The position numbers and the translations under genes are program-made. The notes under the pieces were generated by a model. That model ran no database searches. It had not been told where the DNA came from and saw nothing but the letters and a program-made list of their open reading frames with translations. Below, one piece after another: positions 1-5,399 of a stretch of DNA of 10,343 bases (positions within the stretch are counted from its first letter, which is position 1; each line of letters opens with the position of its first letter). This stretch comes from Gammaproteobacteria bacterium (GTDB lineage: Bacteria; Pseudomonadota; Gammaproteobacteria; Arenicellales; JAOTYS01), in assembly GCA_029861795.1 (NCBI GenBank), contig JAOTYS010000139.1, positions 1-10,343 on the forward strand, given 5' to 3'.

Positions 1-1
1 A

Positions 2-361
2 GCCGATCCAACACATCCGTTTCTTGCAAATCTGCCGCAACGCTGGCGTCTGGCCTCGTGGGCGGCGGTGCTGGATTTCGAGGGCAATCTGTTGCCGCAT
101 ATTCACCTGGATGGATACCTGAGCGGTGTGTATTACGTGCAGGTACCCGAAGAGATCGAAACTGCTGGGCAAGCGGGTTGGTTTGAGTTGGGTCGCCCTC
201 CGTCAGAGCTGCGCTGTAAAGCCAAACCTGTGACACGCACCATCCAGCCGGAAGAAGGGTTGATGCTATTGTTTCCCGCGTACTTTTATCATCAGACGGT
301 GCCGTTTCGATCCACTCAGAGACGTATCTCAATTGCTTTCGATGTTATGGCGAAAGATTGA
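2..361 (+). CDS. 2OG-Fe(II) oxygenase family protein, C-terminal part (5' truncated by window)
   Basis: The frame is open from the first base of the window, so this is the last 119 codons of a longer gene ending at TGA 359-361. The fragment has the double-stranded beta-helix core of the 2OG-Fe(II) oxygenase group that resembles TIGR02466. It shows HIHLDG (fragment residues 33-38), giving a candidate H35-x-D37 iron pair, then LSGVYYVQVPE, a distal histidine in YFYHQTVPF (H97), and RRISIAF, where R107 or R108 lies about ten residues after H97, as expected for the 2-oxoglutarate-binding arginine. Family members are soluble dioxygenases, often with N-terminal TPR repeats, and their substrates are mostly unknown. 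A GTG at 68 opens a shorter reading frame but cuts into the conserved region, so it is not the start. The next gene is on the opposite strand and convergent, 70 bp away. Confident on family, not on substrate. Confidence 0.82.
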   Translation, partial: ADPTHPFLANLPQRWRLASWAAVLDFEGNLLPHIHLDGYLSGVYYVQVPEEIETAGQAGWFELGRPPSELRCKAKPVTRTIQPEEGLMLLFPAYFYHQTVPFRSTQRRISIAFDVMAKD

Positions 362-431
362 ACCCCGATTCTGGGAAAGTTATTGGATTAGCTCTGTTGT
401 CCCAGCAATCGTTGCGCGGTGATTGGTGGAC

Positions 432-1211
432 TTAGAGCATACCGGGGAATGCGCCGCCATCCAGAAGCAGATTCTGCCCCGTGATATAACCCGCCTGGGC
501 GCTACATAAAAATACGCAAGCTGCACCGAATTCGTCGGGGGAGCCGAATCGCCCCGCCGGGTTCGACTTTCGCGTCTCTTCGATTATCTGCGAAAGTGTC
601 TTGCCGGATTGACGAGCGCGGGCGTCAAGTGTTGCGCTAAGTCGATCGGTGTCGAACGGACCAGGTAATAGGTTGTTAATGGTGACATTGTGTCGCACGG
701 TCTGACGCGAGAGCCCTGCGACAAAACCAGTGAGCCCGGCCCTGGCGCCATTGGAAAGACCCAGTATTTGTATAGGTGCTTTCACGGCGCTGGAGGTGAT
801 GTTCACGATTCGGCCGAAGCCTCGGTCGATCATCTTATCCACCGTGGCTTTAATCATCTCAATCGGTGCGATCATGTTGCTTGCGATTGCTGCATGCCAG
901 TCTTCACGGGTCCAATCGTGAAAATCACCGGGAGGCGGACCGCCAGCGTTGTTCACCAATATGTCCGGGTCAGGACAAGCATTGAGCGTCTCGGTTTGTC
1001 CCTCAGGTGTAGTGATATCGCAGGCGACGGCTACCACGGACACACCCGTAGTTTGACGTATTTCCTCAGCCGTTTGCTCTAGAGTCCCCGCTGTTCGGGC
1101 ATTAATAACCAGGTCCACTCCCTCCTTTGCTAGTGCCATCGCGCAACCCTTGCCTAAGCCTCTGCTCGCCGCGCAAACAATGGCTTTGCGACCTGTTATA
1201 CCAGTATCCAT
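432..1211 (-). CDS. SDR family NAD(P)-dependent oxidoreductase, degenerate active site
   Basis: A 259-residue protein, the normal length for a classical short-chain dehydrogenase/reductase with a Rossmann fold, soluble and cytoplasmic. Visible landmarks are the nucleotide loop CAASRGLG (residues 13-20, with Ala where the first Gly of TGxxxGxG usually sits), D65 in CDIT, NNAG at 87-90, the ITSS serines at 138-141, and PGPFDTDR at 183-190. The catalytic YxxxK is not conserved: when LTGF is aligned with the usual motif, Ser153 and Arg157 occupy the Tyr and Lys positions (LSNGAR). I recall a beta-ketoacyl-reductase-like SDR subgroup with the same LSN..R pattern, so this may be a subfamily trait rather than decay. 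The substrate is unknown and ordinary ketoreductase activity is doubtful. The ATG start is supported by GAGG eight bases upstream on the minus strand. It is divergent from the protease gene and shares its 367-bp upstream region. Confidence 0.9.
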   Translation of the reverse strand: MDTGITGRKAIVCAASRGLGKGCAMALAKEGVDLVINARTAGTLEQTAEEIRQTTGVSVVAVACDITTPEGQTETLNACPDPDILVNNAGGPPPGDFHDWTREDWHAAIASNMIAPIEMIKATVDKMIDRGFGRIVNITSSAVKAPIQILGLSNGARAGLTGFVAGLSRQTVRHNVTINNLLPGPFDTDRLSATLDARARQSGKTLSQIIEETRKSNPAGRFGSPDEFGAACVFLCSAQAGYITGQNLLLDGGAFPGML

Positions 1212-1327
1212 GATGCAAACCTCATTGGGTTAATGCGAGCATGTGGTGCGGCCGCCGGACGGCGTTAGCAAACCTAGGTCCGGGTCCGAGCACGGCACCA
1301 TGCGATGACCGCAAAGGTACATGGGCG

Positions 1328-1362
1328 TGACATTATGCGGCAATAAGTGTCATTTTGCGGCA
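1328..1362 (+). repeat. Two direct repeats TGWCATTWTGCGGCA, 20 bp apart (candidate activator sites)
   Basis: TGACATTATGCGGCA (1328-1342) and TGTCATTTTGCGGCA (1348-1362) match at 13 of 15 positions. Their starts are exactly 20 bp apart, about two helical turns, so a bound protein would sit on one DNA face. They lie roughly 135-170 bp upstream of the predicted sigma-54 transcription start, the usual place for enhancer sites bound by a sigma-54 activator. The outer TGACA and inner TGTCA are also reverse complements. The activator is not encoded in this window, and the role is inferred from spacing and position only. Confidence 0.5.
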
Positions 1363-1469
1363 GATTGTCGCTCTGAATCCTAGCCAACGATTTAACATTC
1401 CTCTGTAACACACTCATTTCTAAGCCATCCCCAGACTTTTGAAGACACAATTCGGTGCCGATCCGTTTC

Positions 1470-1485
1470 TGGCACGTATCTTGCA
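1470..1485 (+). promoter_or_regulatory. Sigma-54 (RpoN) -24/-12 promoter upstream of the HtrA-like protease
   Basis: TGGCACGTATCTTGCA matches the sigma-54 consensus TGGCACR-N4-TTGCW at every fixed position. The preceding base is C, which also fits the extended consensus. Transcription should start about 12 bases beyond the -12 GC, near 1496, leaving a leader of about 80 nt before the ATG at 1579. Sigma-54 promoters need an ATP-dependent enhancer-binding protein, and the paired repeats at 1328-1362 are candidate sites for it. A weak IHF-like sequence (CAA-N4-TTA at 1385-1394, two mismatches to the usual site) lies between them; I place little weight on it. Confidence 0.88.
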
Positions 1486-1578
1486 ACTCTATCAATACAA
1501 AAAGCCAACAAGTAGGGGTGTCGGTGTGAGTTTATTCACAGACTTTCGTGGGTCACTAGCTAGACTGGGTCGTTAGAC

Positions 1579-3132
1579 ATGACTAGCAAAACTACAATCG
1601 CGTGGAGAATTGCAGTGTTGGGGCTGCTGGTTTCTGCAGTGCCCTCTGGGCTCTATTGGTACGATAAGCAGCAACAAGTCGATACCGAGAACATGCTCAA
1701 TGCATCTGTCTCAATAAAGACACTCTCGCATGTTCGCGTAGACTCAGTGGGCGATTCAGTTTGGGAGCCCGCCACTGGTTCTGGTTTCCTAATCTCCAGC
1801 AAGAACTGTGAGGTGTTGACAAACCATCATGTGATCGCCGATGCCGCTCATGTAGAGGTGTATCCACGCCAATGGTCGGAGTCCTCAGGAATTCCTGCGA
1901 TCGTGGTGAACTCTAGCCCTCGATCAGATATCGCGATTTTGCGCATGTCGCACTGTGAGGGGATACCCGAGGTGGTGCTTGGGGACTCTGATAGATTACA
2001 TCAGGGGGACGAAGTCTACGCAGTTGGCAACCCGCTCGGTCGCAACCCGGATTCCATCAGCCGCGGAATTGTATCTCACACTGAGAGATTTATGCACGGT
2101 GTGCTGCCTTACCTACAAACCGATGCCACCATCAATCAAGGTAATTCCGGTGGAGCGTTGTTCAATGGTAAAGGTGAAGTGATCGGGATGAACAGCGCGA
2201 TCTTGGTAACGCCGAAGGGCAACAACATCGGTATTGGCTATGCCCTTCCCATAAATTTGGTCAAGTCTGAAACGGAAACACTACGCAATGGCCCACCGAG
2301 TTGGGGTGACGCCGGGATTGATGACATTATCACCGGACTGACGGCTGACGAGGCCTCGCTGTTCCGAGTCCCTGAACGACGCGCTGCGATCATTGTGACA
2401 GAGACGCCAAACGAAGGTCCCGGTGCGGACAAGTTGCTAGCTAAGGATGTGGTTTACCAGATTGGCGAGTTGCCCGTCACTAGTGTGGATCAGGTGAAGC
2501 GAGTGATCAGCAGCCATAGTCCCGGTGATACGCTTACATTCCAGGTGATTAGAGCCGGGCAGCACATAGGTGTGGAGATCACATTAGCGGAAGGGTGGAA
2601 ACCCGAGGAGTCACCCGTCGCCGACTACTATAGCGGTCACCTGGGGATCACGCTTGAGGTTTGGGACGAAGAGGGTGGCCCACGGGGACGGTTCGAAACA
2701 CCGGTTATTACAAAGGTACAAAGCCTAGGTCCTGCGCATATGGCTTATATCGCGAGCTCGCAAAAGACAATTGCGCGCAATGGGCCGTTCACCATCCCGG
2801 TGCAACTCGATGTGAAAACGGTAACAGGTGTCGTCTACGATGGAACTTATCAGCCTGTAGTCACCATCGACATGTTGGAGGGCTATGCGGCTCAAGCATT
2901 TGACAGCGGATCGCCCCTGCTGCTCGAAATAGAGACCTGGGGACGGTCCAATCCACTTAAATTCGATGAGCCGTTACAGCGTCGCAAGACATCGTTTCAC
3001 AAGTTGACCCCGGCACTTACTGTCGCCTCGGCACCAGGGGATTCGGAAGAGTCTGATGTAGCTGGCAAGCCGGAGCCGGCCGAAACGGTGACCCACAATG
3101 TGGCCTACTTCGACGCAACAGGAAATCGCTGA
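1579..3132 (+). CDS. Membrane-anchored HtrA/DegP-like (S1C) serine protease with PDZ domain
   Basis: A 517-residue periplasmic protease. Residues 8-27 form an uncleaved signal anchor or signal peptide. The trypsin-like domain spans about 40-235 and carries the complete triad: H84 in TNHHVI, D117 in SDIAIL, and S190 in QGNSGGALF. Residues about 255-338 form a single PDZ domain (VTETPNEGPGADK, DVVYQIGELPVTSVDQ). Residues about 350-480 form a further mostly beta-looking domain that I cannot assign, followed by an acidic, proline-containing tail (485-517). HtrA proteins degrade or refold damaged envelope proteins; DegP and DegS have two and one PDZ domains, and neither has this C-terminal extension. 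The ATG at 1579 puts the hydrophobic segment at the right place, although the ribosome site is weak. It is the first gene after a consensus sigma-54 promoter, so expression is probably switched on by a specific activator rather than by the sigma-E response typical of degP. It appears monocistronic. Confidence 0.9.
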   Translation: MTSKTTIAWRIAVLGLLVSAVPSGLYWYDKQQQVDTENMLNASVSIKTLSHVRVDSVGDSVWEPATGSGFLISSKNCEVLTNHHVIADAAHVEVYPRQWSESSGIPAIVVNSSPRSDIAILRMSHCEGIPEVVLGDSDRLHQGDEVYAVGNPLGRNPDSISRGIVSHTERFMHGVLPYLQTDATINQGNSGGALFNGKGEVIGMNSAILVTPKGNNIGIGYALPINLVKSETETLRNGPPSWGDAGIDDIITGLTADEASLFRVPERRAAIIVTETPNEGPGADKLLAKDVVYQIGELPVTSVDQVKRVISSHSPGDTLTFQVIRAGQHIGVEITLAEGWKPEESPVADYYSGHLGITLEVWDEEGGPRGRFETPVITKVQSLGPAHMAYIASSQKTIARNGPFTIPVQLDVKTVTGVVYDGTYQPVVTIDMLEGYAAQAFDSGSPLLLEIETWGRSNPLKFDEPLQRRKTSFHKLTPALTVASAPGDSEESDVAGKPEPAETVTHNVAYFDATGNR

Positions 3133-3561
3133 AACAACGCAGCACCAGAGGGTCTCTATCACCCCGATTTCCTATACAGGCCATTTAGATTAACGACTCT
3201 AGCCTCCGGTCGACTGCTTCTTTACCCCTCTGCTGAGTAAATAATCCAGCGATTTTCCCGTTTGCGCCGGCGAACATATGGCGCCAAATAATGCTCCTTG
3301 ACCCTGGGAAACTCTGCGCTTCGTCTTTGACGTTCATTGAGCGTCTCACTCTGAGTACACACCTACCGTCATCGCTGCATTAAGGCACCCTTGGTTGGTA
3401 TCGCGTGCGTTGCCGAGCGATTACAAGTTTCTGACGAGCCGTTGCAACATAGAACTACAAATCGCACAATGTATGAGCTGATCCAACTCGGAATTTGTCT
3501 AACGACCCGCTAATCCGGACCGTCAATGCGTCTGTGACTACGATCAGAAGAAGGAAACATC
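3133..3561. other. Gene-free spacer between protease and DUF1326 remnant
   Basis: About 430 bases with no convincing coding frame on either strand and no clear terminator behind the protease gene. The only structure I can point to is an imperfect inverted repeat, TTTGCGCC (3261-3268) against GGCGCCAAA (3280-3288). It pairs with one bulged base around an 11-nt loop and is not followed by a T run, so it is not a typical intrinsic terminator. No -35/-10 pair stands out for the downstream genes. Since the neighbouring gene is decaying, some of this may be former promoter or coding DNA. Confidence 0.45.
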
Positions 3562-3909
3562 ATGGCTTATGTTGACTGGAGTATATAAGGCCCCGAGTTT
3601 GTCAATTGTAATTGCGACTATGGTTTCCCATGCCAATTCAACTCATTGCCCACCCATGGAGATTGTCCCGCGTTGGTGGCGATGCGCATGATGAAGGCCA
3701 ATTTGGGGATGTGCGCCGAGCCCATCCGCAATCCAGTGACTGGGGCTGAGCACCACGCACAAATCGTCTTACCCAAAGGATTTGAGTTTCGAGTTGCTGA
3801 AATGTCAAGCGGCCGTTTTAAGGGAATGAACAAGTTCACATATGAGAATAACAACTGGTGCGGATCGATGTGGTATGCCCAGTACGGCCCAGAAGGTGTT
3901 ATCGACTGA
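3562..3909 (+). pseudogene. DUF1326 family gene remnant (in-frame TAA plus internal deletion)
   Basis: A well-placed ribosome site (AAGGA, six bases before ATG 3562) opens a frame reading MAYVDWSI and then TAA at 3586-3588. The same frame continues as GPEFVNCNCDYG, PCQFNSLPTHGDCPALVAM and, further on, EPIRNPVTGAEH, LPKGFEF and VAEMSSG. These are DUF1326 signatures in the correct order. The TAA stands where a Lys codon (AAA) is usual, so one substitution explains it. Intact relatives are about 200 residues; this remnant has 116 codons. The missing part lies between MRMMKANLGM and CAEPIRNPV (near 3705-3720), which looks like an in-frame loss of roughly 90-100 codons. The family CxCxxGCPC cluster reads CNCDYGFPC, with one cysteine changed to Phe. 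The function of DUF1326 is unknown; it often neighbours DUF2182, which follows here. A start at TTG 3646 would give 87 residues but has no ribosome site. Family lengths are from memory. Confidence 0.8.
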
Positions 3910-3930
3910 CTCTGGCTTGTTAATGGTGTG

Positions 3931-4737
3931 ATGACGGGTACGGAGGCGCTGGAACAGCTCTTAAAGCGCGATCGGGTGATTGTTCTTGTCAGTCTGGTGG
4001 TCATCACCGGGCTTGCATGGCTGTATCTAGTCGATATGGCGGCAGACATGAGCAATATGCCCATGACTATGGATAACGCCGTGAGTATGGCTCAGGTCAA
4101 GTCATGGAGCATGTTGGACTTTGTGCTCCTATTGCTAATGTGGTCGGTGATGATGATTGGCATGATGGTTCCAAGTGCCGCACCGATGATTTTGTTGTTT
4201 GCTATGGTAAGTCGCAAGCAGCGTGAACGCGGTCATACCTTTGCACCCACTACCATGTTCATCGCCGGGTACCTTGTCGCTTGGACCGGCTTTAGCTTTA
4301 TCGCCACGATCTTGCAATGGATGTTCGATCAGGCAGCTCTGCTTTCTCCAATGATGGTGAGCACCAGTCCGGTCTTGGGCGGCTTACTGCTGGTAAGTGC
4401 CGGCGTTTATCAGCTGACGCCACTGAAACATGCCTGTCTTAAGCGTTGCCGTTCACCACTTGAGTTCATCACTAGACGCTGGCGTCGAGGCAACGCAGGC
4501 GCGCTGATGATGGGAATGGAACATGGCGCGTACTGCGTTGGCTGTTGCTGGTTCCTGATGGGGCTGCTGTTCTTCGGCGGCGTGATGAATCTTGTTTGGG
4601 TCGCAGCCATCGCCGTCCTCGTATTGCTTGAGAAGGTAGCTCCATTCGGTCAAGTAGTCGGTAAGGTGAGCGGGGTGTTGCTTATAATTTCAGGACTAGT
4701 CGTGTCGTACCATGGGCAAACAATGATTCGCTACTGA
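3931..4737 (+). CDS. DUF2182 family multi-pass membrane protein (predicted metal-binding)
   Basis: About 268 residues with some six or seven hydrophobic segments (roughly 17-36, 62-92, 107-131, 148-164, 204-221, 223-239 and 246-262). Family signatures are clear: MWSVMMIGMMVPSAAPM near 71-87, GVYQLTPLKHACLKRCRSP near 159-177, and MGMEHGAYCVGCCWFLM near 195-211, followed by GVMNLVW and LEKVAPFG. The Met-, His- and Cys-rich intramembrane motifs (CLKRC, YCVGCC, plus a Met-rich loop at 41-54) explain why the family is described as a predicted metal-binding integral membrane protein. No substrate is established. GTG at 3928 directly precedes ATG 3931; I favour ATG, but neither has a clear Shine-Dalgarno, and translation may once have been coupled to the DUF1326 gene 18-21 bp upstream. 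DUF1326 and DUF2182 often occur as neighbours; here only this member is intact. Confidence 0.88.
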   Translation: MTGTEALEQLLKRDRVIVLVSLVVITGLAWLYLVDMAADMSNMPMTMDNAVSMAQVKSWSMLDFVLLLLMWSVMMIGMMVPSAAPMILLFAMVSRKQRERGHTFAPTTMFIAGYLVAWTGFSFIATILQWMFDQAALLSPMMVSTSPVLGGLLLVSAGVYQLTPLKHACLKRCRSPLEFITRRWRRGNAGALMMGMEHGAYCVGCCWFLMGLLFFGGVMNLVWVAAIAVLVLLEKVAPFGQVVGKVSGVLLIISGLVVSYHGQTMIRY

Positions 4738-4961
4738 TGCCCCCGTGTGGTCGCTGGCTTGCATTCAGCACTCGGGTGACTGAACAGAATAGCCATAGTC
4801 GCCGGTAAGCGATGCTCGGGATCCGACCTTCGTAGCAGAGCACCGGCAGAACGATTCTCAAGGCGCGTTGCCTGCATCCTCTTTTGGCCTGTTTCCCCAG
4901 CTTTTAGACAGGGGCGGTCGACTTAATGCGAGCCCCCCGGGTTGAAAATCAACGAAATCAC

Positions 4962-4989
4962 TTGCAATCTGCGAATTTATTACTATTAT
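4962..4989 (+). promoter_or_regulatory. Candidate sigma-70 promoter for the DUF2089-LemA-TPM operon
   Basis: TTGCAA (4962-4967) and TATTAT (4984-4989) are separated by 16 bases and lie at the edge of the AT-rich block, about 55-80 bases before the TTG start at 5043. This is the best -35/-10 pair I can find upstream of the operon. AT-rich DNA produces chance matches, so the assignment is tentative. Confidence 0.4.
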
Positions 4990-5031
4990 TAAAGAGTAGT
5001 AACTATATTATTTAATATTATTAAAGAATTT
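4974..5031. repeat. AT-rich block with 12-bp direct repeats and nested palindromes
   Basis: Almost pure A+T DNA in a mid-GC neighbourhood. It contains an exact direct repeat TATTATTAAAGA at 4984-4995 and 5016-5027, with a 32-bp period (about three helical turns). TTACTA (4980-4985) is inverted as TAGTAA (4997-5002), and TTTAAT-ATT-ATTAAA forms a perfect palindrome at 5011-5025. It could be an operator or UP-element region for the downstream operon, or the degenerate end of a small mobile repeat. Confidence 0.6.
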
Positions 5032-5044
5032 CGGGGTCAGGTTT
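5028..5044 (+). repeat. GGGGTCAGG motif resembling REP/RAYT-associated repeats
   Basis: ATTTCGGGGTCAGGTTT sits directly against the TTG start codon of the DUF2089 gene. I recall a similar sequence (TTCGGGGTCAGG followed by T) as part of dispersed repeats near REP-associated tyrosine transposase genes in gammaproteobacteria. Only one copy is visible here and no transposase gene is present, so the link rests on memory of the motif. The GGGG and CAGG tracts may also act as a poor ribosome site for the gene. Confidence 0.35.
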
Positions 5045-5399
5045 GGATGTTCCCAATACATGCTCGTACTGCGCAAGCAGCATGCGTGTGACAAAGCTCA
5101 CCTGCGAGGAGTGTGGGCTCTCCTATGAGGGCCACTTTTATACCCCAAGATTGTACCGCTTAGCGCCGGAAGACCAGAAGTTCGTGGAACTCTTTGTACT
5201 GGCCAGTGGCAGCCTCAAGCAGATGGCAGAACTGCTTGGTGTCTCCTATCCCACCGTGCGCAGTCGGTTGGACAAATTGATCGAGAAGATGCGTGTAGGG
5301 CAGCGCAAAGACGAACAGCGCAAACAGAATATTCTGGAGGACATCGAAGCAGGGCGTATTTCCCCGAAACAAGGAACGCGGATGATCGATGCAATTTGA
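5043..5399 (+). CDS. DUF2089 family protein (zinc ribbon + HTH-like domain)
   Basis: 118 residues. A four-cysteine zinc ribbon at the N-terminus (C7, C10, C21, C24: CSYC and CEEC) is followed by the DUF2089 core FYTPRLYRLAPEDQKFVELF. Next comes a helix-turn-helix-like segment at about 57-81 (GSLKQMAELLGVSYPTVRSR). A charged stretch leads to a terminal hairpin motif, I-E-x-G-R-I-S-x-x-Q, at 97-118. The family is uncharacterised but looks like a small DNA- or RNA-binding regulator. The TTG start is needed because the next in-frame ATG (5082) would delete the first cysteine pair; TAA at 5022 closes the frame upstream. The ribosome site is poor and lies within a GGGGTCAGG motif. It is the first gene of the operon and its stop overlaps the start of the next gene by 11 bases. 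It may regulate the operon or bind the next protein through the shared hairpin motif; both are inference. Confidence 0.85.
   Translation: MDVPNTCSYCASSMRVTKLTCEECGLSYEGHFYTPRLYRLAPEDQKFVELFVLASGSLKQMAELLGVSYPTVRSRLDKLIEKMRVGQRKDEQRKQNILEDIEAGRISPKQGTRMIDAI

Larger units (their letters stand above)
4738..5042. other. Non-coding spacer with hairpins and AT-rich 3' third
   Basis: No coding frame stands out over these 305 bases. Possible structure includes GCCGGT (4801-4806) facing ACCGGC (4842-4847) with an inner TGCT/AGCA pairing, and a compact palindrome GTTGA-AAA-TCAAC (4941-4953). From about 4970 the composition switches sharply to A+T. That block, the likely promoter and a REP-like motif next to the DUF2089 start are listed separately. 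Confidence 0.5.

Noticed and set aside
690..1082. 130-codon plus-strand reading frame inside the SDR gene
   Set aside because: It lies entirely antisense to a gene with clear SDR motifs, and its product shows no family signature.
1253..1264. CGCC-GGAC-GGCG hairpin near the SDR start
   Set aside because: The four-base stem in GC-rich DNA with no T tract is likely by chance; it is too short to call a regulatory site.
1274..1495. 73-codon minus-strand frame upstream of the protease
   Set aside because: It overlaps the sigma-54 promoter and repeats, has no recognisable domain, and its composition looks random.
3261..3288. Inverted repeat TTTGCGCC / GGCGCCAAA as a terminator for the protease gene
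   Set aside because: It lies about 130 bases after the stop, has a bulge, and is not followed by a T run. I mention it only as structure in the spacer.
3327..3356. TTGACG as a -35 box for the DUF1326/DUF2182 genes
   Set aside because: No acceptable -10 hexamer is found 16-18 bases downstream.
4801..4847. GCCGGT...ACCGGC structure as a riboswitch or attC site
   Set aside because: The loop is long and pairing is sparse. No integron core sites or known riboswitch motifs are visible, and no integrase is present.
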